Assembly: GCA_036639635.1 (NCBI GenBank)
Contig: JAVWIF010000015.1
Coordinates: forward strand, 1 to 36,921
Source: JAVWIF01 sp036639635
GTDB taxonomy: Bacteria > Bacillota_I > Bacilli_A > Erysipelotrichales > Erysipelotrichaceae
Length of the DNA stretch: 36,921 nucleotides
Direction: 5' to 3'
In this document: positions 1 to 7,209 of the stretch, one piece after another
How positions within the stretch are numbered: the stretch's first letter is position 1
Layout: each line of letters opens with the position of its first letter
Program-made: the position numbers and the translations under genes
The notes under the pieces: model-generated
What the model was told of the DNA's origin: nothing
The model's input: only the letters and a program-made list of their open reading frames with translations
Databases searched by the model: none

Positions 1-51
1 CACTACGCCACCTTTCCAAGATGGTGCCTTAAACCGCTCGGCCAACTCTCC
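1..51 (-). tRNA. tRNA-Ser(GGA), 3' part cut by window edge
   Basis: Read on the minus strand, the first 51 nt of a serine tRNA are visible: acceptor 5' strand GGAGAGT, D arm with GGCCGAGCGG, and an anticodon stem CCATC/GGTGG closing the loop TTGGAAA with anticodon GGA. The variable arm, T arm and acceptor 3' strand lie beyond position 1. The long-variable-arm serine class fits the D-arm sequence. It has its own promoter just upstream, although degV could also read through because no terminator separates them. Confidence 0.93.
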
Positions 52-66
52 AAGGTTACGTACCTT

Positions 67-94
67 ATTTTACAGATATTTATGTAAAAGTCAA
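67..94 (-). promoter_or_regulatory. Promoter of tRNA-Ser
   Basis: On the minus strand TTGACT (94-89) and TAAAAT (72-67) are separated by 16 bp, placing initiation about 8 nt before the mature tRNA 5' end. It lies directly after the degV stop codon. Confidence 0.65.
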
Positions 95-98
95 TTTA

Positions 99-938
99 TT
101 AATATTTTATTTTTTTCATTCTTCCAAAGCCAATTGTTCCAGGTCCCGTATGCGACATAATGACCGCTTTAAAAACATGTTGTTCAACTTTGCATTGTGT
201 TGCTTCTTCTAATATAATTTTTAATTCATCACTGACTTCACGATTATATGCATCCATAATCATCCAATCATAATCATTTGGATCAATTCCATCCATGACA
301 ACGCGAATTCCTTCTCTATAAGCTTTTTTTAATGTTCTTACTTTATCTACTAAATCAATAGCACCTTCATCAACTTTCAATAAAGGTTGTATCTTTAATA
401 AACCCGCAAGAGATGCAGCAGCTGGCGAAATTCTCCCACCATTTTTTAAGGCAGTTAGCGTTTCTGGTATTAAAATAGCGAATAAATCACTTTCTGTTTC
501 TAACTTCTTTTTTACGCTAGCTCCATCATACCCTTTTTCAAACATATCTTTAGCAATCAATAATTGATGAACTACAGGATAACTTACATAAGTAGAATCT
601 AAAACATACACCTTACCTTCATAGGTTTGTGCCATAGCTAACGCCACTCTACAAGTTCCACTAAGCTCTCTTGAAAGCGGAATATAAAATACTTCATCAT
701 ATGTTTCTAAAAGTTGTTTCCACATAATAGCTAAATCACCAAGAATTGGCTGTGCAGTTTTAACACCATCACCACGCTTTAATGCTTTTATTATATCTTC
801 ATCAAAAATTGTCTCTTCTTCAATAAATTCTTGCCCGTTAATTGAAATTGGCATTCGAAGAACATGAATACCTAATTTTTCTGCTTCTTCTTTCGTAATA
901 TCTGCACTAGAATCGCACATTAAAGCTATATTTTTCAT
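99..938 (-). CDS. DegV family fatty-acid-binding protein
   Basis: A 279-residue DegV-fold protein. DegV/FakB proteins bind a fatty acid and, in Gram-positives, present it to the kinase FakA for phosphorylation and entry into phospholipid synthesis. Visible family marks are the N-terminal CDSSADI segment (residues 8-14), the TAQP motif near 61, SRELSGT near 89, the KNGGRIS loop near 165 and the C-terminal SHTGPGTIGFG segment that closes over the carboxylate. Length is normal. The start is ATG with an AAGGAGTGA ribosome binding site. No fakA is in view, and since these genomes usually carry several DegV paralogues the fatty-acid preference cannot be told. Monocistronic, with its own promoter. 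Confidence 0.93.
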   Translation of the reverse strand: MKNIALMCDSSADITKEEAEKLGIHVLRMPISINGQEFIEEETIFDEDIIKALKRGDGVKTAQPILGDLAIMWKQLLETYDEVFYIPLSRELSGTCRVALAMAQTYEGKVYVLDSTYVSYPVVHQLLIAKDMFEKGYDGASVKKKLETESDLFAILIPETLTALKNGGRISPAAASLAGLLKIQPLLKVDEGAIDLVDKVRTLKKAYREGIRVVMDGIDPNDYDWMIMDAYNREVSDELKIILEEATQCKVEQHVFKAVIMSHTGPGTIGFGRMKKIKY

Positions 939-958
939 GGAATCACTCCTTGTTACGA

Positions 959-987
959 ATTATAACAATATTTGATACAAAATTCAA
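959..987 (-). promoter_or_regulatory. Promoter of degV (extended -10)
   Basis: On the minus strand TTGAAT (987-982), 17 bp, TATAAT (964-959), preceded by TGT to give an extended -10. It is back to back with the tRNA-His promoter, with only 8 bp between the two -35 elements. Confidence 0.7.
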
Positions 988-995
988 TAAAAGTA

Positions 996-1024
996 TTTAC
1001 AAATATCAAAAAACAAGCTATAAT
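996..1024 (+). promoter_or_regulatory. Promoter of tRNA-His
   Basis: TTTACA (996-1001), 17 bp, TATAAT (1019-1024): a near-consensus sigma-A promoter about 20 bp before the tRNA. Confidence 0.85.
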
Positions 1025-1043
1025 AAAACACGCTTGAAGTTAT

Positions 1044-1121
1044 GGCGGTTGTGGTGAAGTGGTTAACACAACTGGTTGTGGTCCAGTCATTTCGTGGGTT
1101 CGATTCCCATCAGCCGCCCCA
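1044..1121 (+). tRNA. tRNA-His(GTG)
   Basis: Complete cloverleaf. The extra G at -1 (1044) faces C73 (1118), the histidine identity pair. The acceptor stem is GCGGTTG/CAGCCGC, the anticodon stem ACTGG/CCAGT encloses loop TTGTGGT with anticodon GTG, and the T arm contains GGTTCGATTCC. CCA at 1119-1121 is encoded. It is a single tRNA with its own promoter and terminator. Confidence 0.97.
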
Positions 1122-1132
1122 AGTAAATAAGT

Positions 1133-1157
1133 AAGCCGATTTTATCGGCTTTTTTTT
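1133..1157 (+). terminator. Intrinsic terminator of tRNA-His
   Basis: Stem AAGCCGAT (1133-1140) and ATCGGCTT (1144-1151), loop TTT, followed by a T run. Confidence 0.93.
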
Positions 1158-1199
1158 ATTATTCATTAATTAAACAATCAAAAATTGACAATTAATGAT

Positions 1200-1221
1200 A
1201 AAAAAAGAAGATTTCTCTTCT
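1200..1221 (-). terminator. Intrinsic terminator of the lipoprotein gene
   Basis: On the minus strand the stem AGAAGA/TCTTCT with a GAAA tetraloop is followed by seven T (complement of 1206-1200). The stem overlaps the stop codon of the gene. Confidence 0.8.
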
Positions 1222-1819
1222 ATTTTTTAGGAGTAATGTTTTGCATATTAGAACTCAATATATTTTGAATATCCGCATTATTATTCGATACTTTCCAAGT
1301 GTTATTAACTTTCTTCAAATTAATCGTAACTTCTTGTTTCTTATTCTTTTTAGATTCTTTCATGTGCGTAAACATAATCTTACTAATTTCAGCTTCTAAT
1401 TGTGCATCAGTAATTTCTACACTCTTACTCAATTCTTCAGCTTTTAAAGTTGCAGCATCAATTCCCTTTTTCGTAGCTTCTTCAAAGTTATAAATAGTAA
1501 GTTCTACTTTAACACTTGCATTATCTCCATCGATTTTTTCACTGACTTCATGATGATCAAAATCCATCATCATTTCGTAAACTTGCTTTTGTAACTCTTT
1601 ATCAACGCCTTCAATATAATCGCTATCCTGAATACTCAATGCTTTTACATTATATTCTTCCCATTCAGAATACTCTTTTATTTTCTTTTCATCTTTTGCT
1701 TTATATGCATCTAAAAACAACTTTGTTGTTTCTTTAGGTGCGCTTTTTTCACTGTTTTTACAACTCGTTAAAGCAATGCACATAAAACAACACATTATAC
1801 ATGTTAAAACCTTTTTCAT
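1220..1819 (-). CDS. Putative lipoprotein, function unknown
   Basis: A roughly 199-residue exported protein. It begins with a short lysine-containing n-region, a hydrophobic stretch and the lipobox LTSC, so it should be lipid-anchored on the outer face of the membrane. The mature part is rich in Lys and Glu, looks mostly alpha-beta, and contains a region resembling the DUF4878/DUF5105 lipoproteins of Firmicutes (an NTF2-like fold); that match is tentative. The open frame extends 18 codons further upstream, but ATG at 1819 is chosen because it has GGAGG 8 nt ahead and puts the signal peptide at the N-terminus. Monocistronic, with its own promoter and terminator. Confidence 0.8.
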   Translation of the reverse strand: MKKVLTCIMCCFMCIALTSCKNSEKSAPKETTKLFLDAYKAKDEKKIKEYSEWEEYNVKALSIQDSDYIEGVDKELQKQVYEMMMDFDHHEVSEKIDGDNASVKVELTIYNFEEATKKGIDAATLKAEELSKSVEITDAQLEAEISKIMFTHMKESKKNKKQEVTINLKKVNNTWKVSNNNADIQNILSSNMQNITPKK

Positions 1820-1844
1820 ATACCTAGCCTCCGTCATATTTGTT

Positions 1845-1873
1845 ATTGTATCATTCGGAACTAACAAAAACAA
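1845..1873 (-). promoter_or_regulatory. Promoter of the lipoprotein gene
   Basis: On the minus strand TTGTTT (1873-1868), 17 bp, TACAAT (1850-1845) preceded by TGA, an extended -10. It ends about 25 bp before the chosen start codon and supports that start over the upstream in-frame codon. Confidence 0.6.
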
Positions 1874-1992
1874 TTAATTTTAATCATAATTCAGAATTTT
1901 TAAGAATTATAATTAATCGCATATATTTCTAAAAATCATTTATTTTTTTGCATTTCGTGGTACTATAATACTATACATAAGGAGGAACTTAT

Positions 1993-2295
1993 ATGAACAA
2001 CATTAGTGATGATTTAAGAAAAATCTTACTTGCAGGAGTAGGCGCAGTTGCATCCACTGCTGAAAAATCAAAAGATGTCGTTGAACAACTTGTTAAAAAA
2101 GGTGAATTAACAGTTGAACAAGGAAAAGTTTTAAATGAAGAATTAAAACATAACATCAAAGAGAAACTAAGAACTCCTGCAGATACGCAAGCGATTAGTA
2201 AAGATCTTGAAAAAGTGAGTAAAGAAGATTTAGAACTCTTGAAAGCAAAAATTGATGAACTGCAAAAAGGTATGGAGAATGAACAACCAGAGTGA
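1993..2295 (+). CDS. Phasin/PhaI-like coiled-coil protein
   Basis: A 100-residue, highly charged, almost entirely helical protein with an N-terminal hydrophobic patch (LLAGVGAVAS, residues 12-21) followed by amphipathic helices rich in Lys and Glu. This pattern matches the small phasin or polyhydroxyalkanoate-granule-regulator-like proteins that in Firmicutes commonly sit directly before an ABC1/UbiB kinase gene. Here the coding regions overlap by 17 nt, which implies translational coupling and a shared job. No polyhydroxyalkanoate synthase is in view, so a storage-granule role is unlikely and a membrane-surface or scaffold role is a guess. GGAGGAAC precedes the ATG, and a TATAAT at 1964-1969 is the probable -10. 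Confidence 0.75.
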   Translation: MNNISDDLRKILLAGVGAVASTAEKSKDVVEQLVKKGELTVEQGKVLNEELKHNIKEKLRTPADTQAISKDLEKVSKEDLELLKAKIDELQKGMENEQPE

Positions 2296-3871
2296 ACATA
2301 AACCCTTAAGCAGTAAACGTCGCCTAGCCCAGATTCTTAGTATCTTAAAAAAGCATCATATTACAAAAGGTATTGACCCTGTAACATTACGAAAAATCAT
2401 CGAAGATTTAGGACCTACCTTTGTAAAAATCGGACAAATCATGGCATCACGTCAGGATATGTTTAGTGAACGTTATTGTAAAGAGTTAATTAAGCTAAGA
2501 GACAATGTTGCACCGATGGATTTTTCTGATGTAAAAAAAGTAGTCGAAGAAGAATATGGGTGTCCTTTAGAAGAAGTATTTGAATGCTTTGAAGTAAAGC
2601 CTTTAGGCTCTGCTTCAATAGCACAAGTACACAAAGCAACTTTAAAAAATCATCAAGAAATTGTTGTAAAGGTACAAAGACCGAACATTTACGAAATGAT
2701 GGAACGTGATATATCCTTAATCAGGCGAGCTAGTAAATTACTCCGTTTATCAGAAGTACTTGGAAGTGTCGTTGATATTAACATTGTATTAGACGAGTTT
2801 TGGTTTACAGCAAAACAAGAAATGGATTTTCTTAACGAAGCAAGTTTTGCTCAAAATTTCGCTACATTAAACGCTGATATCAACTATATTGATTATCCCG
2901 AAATAGAAATTGATTACACAACGAGTAAAGTATTAGTAATGGAATATATTGATGGTTATATTATTGATGATTTTAATGTTTTAAAACAAGAAGGTTATGA
3001 CCACAAAGAAATTGCTTCAAAACTTGCTGAAAATTATATTAAGCAAATTGTTGATGATGGTTTCTTTCATGCAGATCCACATCCTGGAAACTTGCGTATT
3101 CGTGATGGTAAAATTGTCTGGATAGACTTTGGAATGATGGGCACTTTACATCGTAGTGATTCAGATTTAATGAAGAATGCAGTGCTTGCAATTAGTGAAA
3201 ATGATACAGAAAAAATGGTGAATGTAGTACTTACTTTAGGTGTCCATGATAATCATATTGATTATTCAGCACTTTATGATGATATGGAAACATTCATGTC
3301 AAAGTATATTAACTTAAACCTAAATGAAATTCATTTGGGAGAAGCAATTCAAGAAGTTTTTGGTGTGGCACATGCACATCGTATATCTATGCCAAAAGGT
3401 ATTAGTATGCTTGCTCGTGGCTTAGTTACCATGGAAAGTACAATGACCTTATTAGATCCAGAAACAAATATTATTCAAATAGCTGCAGCACATGTATCTG
3501 AGCATCTATTTAAAAAAATGGATATCAAAAAAGAGTTAACAAACACTAGTAAAAAGCTGGTAGATAGTGCAGTAAAAACTGTAGATATGCCTATTCGTTT
3601 AAGTGAACTTATGCGCATGGTCACCAAAGGTCGTTTAAAGATTAATTTAGAGATTATGGATTCTAGTGTACCTTTAACAAGAATTAATCATATGGTGAAC
3701 AAGCTTGTTGTAGGTATTGTTTCAACAGGATTATTGGTTGCATCTTCACTTATTTGTACGACGAATATGACACCAAAAGTATTTGGTATTCCTGCGATTG
3801 GTTTTATTGGATATGTAACAGCAGTGGCTCTTGGTTTATGGTTGCTTTATACAACCATTAAAAGAAAATAA
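2279..3871 (+). CDS. ABC1/UbiB (AarF) family atypical kinase
   Basis: A 530-residue member of the UbiB/ADCK family. Marks are the KxGQ motif in LGPTFVKIGQ (residues 44-53), the alanine/serine-rich nucleotide loop GSASIAQVH (110-118), the lysine in VVKVQRP (131), the catalytic loop HADPHPGN (265-272) and the metal-binding DFG (284-286). Two hydrophobic helices at the C-terminus anchor it in the membrane. In proteobacteria the family supports ubiquinone synthesis; quinone genes are absent here, so the role is more likely lipid or membrane homeostasis, which is inference. The start at 2279 is chosen over a TTG 27 nt upstream because AAAAGG lies 8 nt ahead. It is the second gene of a two-gene operon. 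Confidence 0.93.
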   Translation: MNNQSEHKPLSSKRRLAQILSILKKHHITKGIDPVTLRKIIEDLGPTFVKIGQIMASRQDMFSERYCKELIKLRDNVAPMDFSDVKKVVEEEYGCPLEEVFECFEVKPLGSASIAQVHKATLKNHQEIVVKVQRPNIYEMMERDISLIRRASKLLRLSEVLGSVVDINIVLDEFWFTAKQEMDFLNEASFAQNFATLNADINYIDYPEIEIDYTTSKVLVMEYIDGYIIDDFNVLKQEGYDHKEIASKLAENYIKQIVDDGFFHADPHPGNLRIRDGKIVWIDFGMMGTLHRSDSDLMKNAVLAISENDTEKMVNVVLTLGVHDNHIDYSALYDDMETFMSKYINLNLNEIHLGEAIQEVFGVAHAHRISMPKGISMLARGLVTMESTMTLLDPETNIIQIAAAHVSEHLFKKMDIKKELTNTSKKLVDSAVKTVDMPIRLSELMRMVTKGRLKINLEIMDSSVPLTRINHMVNKLVVGIVSTGLLVASSLICTTNMTPKVFGIPAIGFIGYVTAVALGLWLLYTTIKRK

Positions 3872-3901
3872 GCAATTGTTCATGAAAGAACAATTGCTTT
3901 T
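3870..3901. terminator. Bidirectional terminator between the UbiB-like and sirtuin genes
   Basis: A perfect 12-bp stem, AAGCAATTGTTC (3870-3881) with GAACAATTGCTT (3888-3899), loop ATGAAA. T-rich tails follow on both strands between two convergent genes, and the stem overlaps both stop codons. Confidence 0.85.
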
Positions 3902-4622
3902 ACTTTACGCTTTCCCCCAACACCTTACCTATAGGTTCATGAATAACGATATCTGCATTAGAATCCATATCAGTGGACTCTTTATTAATCAAAACGAGTT
4001 TTGAGCCTCTAAAGTAGCGTAATAAGCCTGCTGCAGGATATACAACCAAAGACGTTCCTCCCACAATCAAAACATCTGCTTTTGAGATATAAGAAATTGC
4101 TTTTTCTACAACACTTTGATCTAATCCTTCTCCATACAAAACAACTTCTGGTTTAATTGTACAACCACAAACACTACACTTAGGTACTCTGTCTTTTTGT
4201 TTTAACATATCCTCTAACGAATAAAAAGCATGACATTTACGACAACGATTACGGTGTACACTACCATGTAATTCAAGTACTTCTTGAGAACCAGCGCTTT
4301 GATGTAAACCATCAATATTTTGTGTGATGACTGCTTTTAATTTCCCTTGTTCTTCTAGTTTAGCAAGTGCTATATGTGCTTGATTAGGTTTTGCATTTTC
4401 ATAAATCATTTCATGAAAATAAAAATCATAAAATTCATCAGGATGTTCATAAAAGAAATCTGAGCTAATCATCGTCTCTGCTCGATAAGGATATGTCTTT
4501 TTACTATAAATACCACTTTGGCTACGAAAATCTGGAATGTTACTTTCTGTGCTCACTCCAGCTCCTCCAAAAAATACAATATTATCACTTTCTGCAATCA
4601 CTTTTTTTAGTTCTTCATACAT
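3900..4622 (-). CDS. cobB: NAD-dependent protein deacylase, Sir2/CobB family
   Basis: A 240-residue sirtuin. It removes acyl groups from lysines, consuming NAD and releasing nicotinamide and O-acyl-ADP-ribose in the cytoplasm. The Rossmann motif GGAGVSTESNIPDFR (residues 19-33), the QNID motif (101-104), the catalytic His in LHGS (119) and zinc cysteines 127, 130, 149 and 152 are all present. Length is typical for the bacterial class. In acetate-producing bacteria such enzymes often control acetyl-CoA synthetase, but no substrate is encoded next door. The released nicotinamide could be reclaimed by the pncA/pncB pair about 9 kb away. It has an extended -10 promoter and a shared convergent terminator. 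Confidence 0.96.
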   Translation of the reverse strand: MYEELKKVIAESDNIVFFGGAGVSTESNIPDFRSQSGIYSKKTYPYRAETMISSDFFYEHPDEFYDFYFHEMIYENAKPNQAHIALAKLEEQGKLKAVITQNIDGLHQSAGSQEVLELHGSVHRNRCRKCHAFYSLEDMLKQKDRVPKCSVCGCTIKPEVVLYGEGLDQSVVEKAISYISKADVLIVGGTSLVVYPAAGLLRYFRGSKLVLINKESTDMDSNADIVIHEPIGKVLGESVK

Positions 4623-4648
4623 ACTATCAACCCTTTCTTATTCCCTTA

Positions 4649-4657
4649 ATTATACCA
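4649..4657 (-). promoter_or_regulatory. Extended -10 promoter of cobB
   Basis: TGGTATAAT on the minus strand (4657-4649), about 27 bp before the start codon. No convincing -35, as expected for TGn promoters. Confidence 0.55.
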
Positions 4658-4690
4658 TAGCAATGTCGTTATAGTATGTGTTAGCCCAAC

Positions 4691-4718
4691 AAAAAAGCGA
4701 AACCTAGTCCGCTTTTTT
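4691..4718 (-). terminator. Intrinsic terminator downstream of the 252-residue membrane protein gene
   Basis: On the minus strand AAAAAAGCG (4718-4710) pairs with CGCTTTTTT (4699-4691) across a 10-nt loop that contains the stop codon. The T run is part of the 3' arm. Confidence 0.75.
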
Positions 4719-5462
4719 AGTTCCTTTTACTGCTTGAAAATCAAAGCTATCTTGAATATCCGCAAATTTCCAACGAACACCAAATGTTTGATATTCAACA
4801 GGTGTCTCTCCCCAAATAAATTCATAAGTACAACTCGCAGTCATCAGATTTCCACTTTCTTTATATTCCGTAGTTACGTAATTTATAATGGGATTTGTTA
4901 TGATATCACCACTAATAAATAATATTTTGGGAATTTCAACTGGTTGATTTTTATCATACACGTATTCTAAAGTAACTTTAGTTGCACTATCACTTTGTGA
5001 TACAACTTGTTTTGCGGATAAAATGTAATCAACAAAAACGTTACTTTCTTTCTTAATACTCTTTCCATCGCTTAAAATCAATTCTAGCGTTATGATGTTA
5101 TTTCCAGTTGGAAAGTTATATACATTTTGAACCAAATTGTAATAGCTAACACTCGATACATTTGCTACATAGTTATTATTCAAATAAAGATTCACACTTT
5201 CTATTTGAGACGCATTACTTGAATATTGCCAACTCACACTGATTTGATTTGTTCTACGATCATACTTAGAATCAAACCCATTAATCTCTGCTTCTTTAGT
5301 TGTTGTATCTGTTCCATTATCAACAATGGGTTGATTGTTACTTGTAGGTTTCTTTTTTACTGTATCTTTTTGAATAATATATACTCCTAATGAAACTGAA
5401 ATTCCTATAAGGAGGATTAATAATACGATAAAAAATTTGTTTTTCTGTATATAGTTTTTCAT
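4704..5462 (-). CDS. Membrane-anchored extracellular protein of unknown function
   Basis: 252 residues. A lysine-rich N-terminus and one hydrophobic helix (about residues 10-31) give a signal anchor. A Thr/Asn/Lys-rich linker to about residue 60 follows, then an all-beta region rich in Ser, Asn, Tyr and Val. Phrases such as NQISVSWQYSS and NNIITLELILSDGKS look like immunoglobulin or fibronectin-III-like strands, so an extracellular beta-sandwich of one or two domains is likely. I recognise no catalytic motif and no sortase signal. An AAGGAG lies about 13 nt before the ATG, which is rather far. It stands alone with its own terminator. Confidence 0.75.
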   Translation of the reverse strand: MKNYIQKNKFFIVLLILLIGISVSLGVYIIQKDTVKKKPTSNNQPIVDNGTDTTTKEAEINGFDSKYDRRTNQISVSWQYSSNASQIESVNLYLNNNYVANVSSVSYYNLVQNVYNFPTGNNIITLELILSDGKSIKKESNVFVDYILSAKQVVSQSDSATKVTLEYVYDKNQPVEIPKILFISGDIITNPIINYVTTEYKESGNLMTASCTYEFIWGETPVEYQTFGVRWKFADIQDSFDFQAVKGTKKAD

Positions 5463-5556
5463 ATCTATCTATACGCTCCTTGTCTGGCTTGAATATATTA
5501 TACTGTTTTATGCAAAAGAAAACCACTCAAAAATCGCAATCTTAAGATATCTATAG

Positions 5557-5588
5557 AAAAAAGAAGCACTCTTTTGATCAAGTACTCC
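5557..5588 (-). terminator. Probable terminator of the metNIQ operon
   Basis: On the minus strand an imperfect stem (GGAGTACTT with GAGTGCTTC, two or three wobble pairs) surrounds GATCAAAA and is followed by TTTTTT, just after the metQ stop. Confidence 0.6.
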
Positions 5589-5596
5589 GCTTTTTC

Positions 5597-6409
5597 TTAT
5601 TTAGTTGGTACTAAAGGAACAACAATTCCTTTATATTTTTCATTAATAAATGTTTTTACATCTTCACTATTTAATGCCTTAATTAAAGCTTTTATTTTTG
5701 CATCATCAGCGTGTTTTGGTTGAACTGCAATAATATTTGCATATGTTTGTGCTGCTTCACTTTCTTTTGATTCTGTAATGATTAGTTTGTCACTAATTTT
5801 TGCTAATAAAGCATTATTTCCATTTACTACTGCATAGTCAACATCACTAATATTTTTCGCACAAGCTTCAGCAGCCATTTCAATAATTTCTACTTTTTGT
5901 TTGTTTTCAGTGATATCATTTTTTGTTGCTTTTATTCCCAATCCATCTTTTAATGAAATAACACCATTTGCATTTAACAACTGTAAAGCACGTCCTCCAT
6001 TTGTAGGATCGTTTGGTATAGCTATTTTGGCACCTTGTTTAATATCTTTCAAGTTTTTATTTGTGTTAGAATAAATACCTAATGGTTCAAAGTGAACTGC
6101 AAAAACACTGGTGATTTTATCTTCTGCTTTTGCTTTTATAGCCCATTCTTCCATGTATGGTTTATGTTGGAAGAAGTTAGCGTCTAAGTTATCATTAACC
6201 AAGGCTTGATTTGGCTTTACATAATCAGTAAACTCTGTAAGTTCTACTTTATATCCTTCTTTTTCTAATGCTGGTGTAATTTCTTTTATAATTTCAGCAT
6301 GTGGTGTTGTGCTAGCTCCAATACGTATTGTATTATTACTCTTTGATCCACATCCGCTAAGTCCTGCAAGAACTCCTACTGCAATAAAGCTTAAACATAA
6401 TTTTTTCAT
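5597..6409 (-). CDS. metQ: Methionine ABC transporter substrate-binding lipoprotein MetQ
   Basis: 270 residues of the NlpA/MetQ family. The signal peptide ends in the lipobox LSGC, so the protein is tethered outside the membrane and hands methionine to MetI. Family marks are IRIGASTTPHAEI after the signal, FFQHKPYMEEW near residue 80, the segment IAIPNDPTNGGRAL near 128, and NGNNALLAKI near 195. Length is standard. It is the last gene of the operon and is separated from metI by 119 nt, an unusually long gap that holds a 16-codon reading frame and a small hairpin. AGAGGG precedes the ATG. Confidence 0.96.
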   Translation of the reverse strand: MKKLCLSFIAVGVLAGLSGCGSKSNNTIRIGASTTPHAEIIKEITPALEKEGYKVELTEFTDYVKPNQALVNDNLDANFFQHKPYMEEWAIKAKAEDKITSVFAVHFEPLGIYSNTNKNLKDIKQGAKIAIPNDPTNGGRALQLLNANGVISLKDGLGIKATKNDITENKQKVEIIEMAAEACAKNISDVDYAVVNGNNALLAKISDKLIITESKESEAAQTYANIIAVQPKHADDAKIKALIKALNSEDVKTFINEKYKGIVVPLVPTK

Positions 6410-6467
6410 TTTCTTTTCCCTCTTTCAATTGGTTTTCGTAAATCTAATCTTATATGAATTGCTGCAT

Positions 6468-6518
6468 TTACCTATACATTCGACAAATGCGGCTTCCTTG
6501 TTTAAATAAATGTTTCAT
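6468..6518 (-). CDS. Possible 16-residue peptide between metI and metQ
   Basis: After the metI stop the minus strand reads AGAGGTGAGTGT then ATG and sixteen codons, giving MKHLFKQGSRICRMYR, then TAA. The ribosome binding site GAGGTG is among the better ones in this operon and spacing is about 5 nt. The peptide is strongly basic with one cysteine, one internal Met and a GSRICR core. A 6-bp hairpin (GCATTT at 6464-6469 with AAATGC at 6485-6490) overlaps its end. It could be a translated micropeptide, or a leader peptide that tunes metQ expression by ribosome position. The sequence shows only the frame and its ribosome binding site; function is inference. Confidence 0.45.
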   Translation of the reverse strand: MKHLFKQGSRICRMYR

Positions 6519-6528
6519 ACACTCACCT

Positions 6529-7209
6529 CTAATGTGTTGTCTTTTTAATTAAGATATTGCTTAAACCTTGAATACAAGATGTAATTAGTAATAATACGAT
6601 GACACAAACAAATGTTGCATCATGTTGGTATCCATTATAACCATAGCGAATTGCAAAGTCTCCAATACCTCCACCACCAATGGCTCCAACCATAGCAATA
6701 TAACCAATTAAAGCAATCAGCGTAATACTAGTTGCTCGAATAATACTTGGAATACTTTCTCTTAAATATACTTGCACAATAATTTCCATAGGAGAACATC
6801 CCATAGCTTGACTAGCTTCTATAAGACCACGATCTAGTTGTGCTAAGGCACTTTCTATTTGTCTTGCAAAGAATGGTACTGTACCCACAATTAAGGGGAT
6901 AATGGCTCCTTTTAATTGAATATTCGTTCCCATAATAGCTTGTGATAACGGTGATAACCAAAAGATTAAAATAATAAAAGGTACGGCCCTTAATAAGTCA
7001 ATAATTTTACCTAGGACAAAATATACAATTTTATTCTCTAAAATATCATGAGGACGTGTAACAATGAGGATAACTCCAAACAAGATACCGAAGATTAAAG
7101 AAATAAAACCTGTAATTCCTAACATTAAAAACGTATCAATAATCGCTTTTCCAAATTCAGGAAGTTTATTCATAATGTTTGGCATGATTTGATTTAAAAA
7201 TTCTAACAT
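6529..7209 (-). CDS. metI: Methionine ABC transporter permease MetI
   Basis: 226 residues, the permease of the MetNIQ importer, which works as a dimer in the membrane. About five hydrophobic segments are seen, with the ATPase-contacting EAA loop at EASQAMGCSPMEIIVQ (near residues 136-151) and a glycine-rich IAMVGAIGGGGIGDFA near the C-terminal helices, both typical of MetI. Length is normal. The start codon overlaps the metN stop by 7 nt, so the two are translationally coupled. Confidence 0.96.
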   Translation of the reverse strand: MLEFLNQIMPNIMNKLPEFGKAIIDTFLMLGITGFISLIFGILFGVILIVTRPHDILENKIVYFVLGKIIDLLRAVPFIILIFWLSPLSQAIMGTNIQLKGAIIPLIVGTVPFFARQIESALAQLDRGLIEASQAMGCSPMEIIVQVYLRESIPSIIRATSITLIALIGYIAMVGAIGGGGIGDFAIRYGYNGYQHDATFVCVIVLLLITSCIQGLSNILIKKTTH

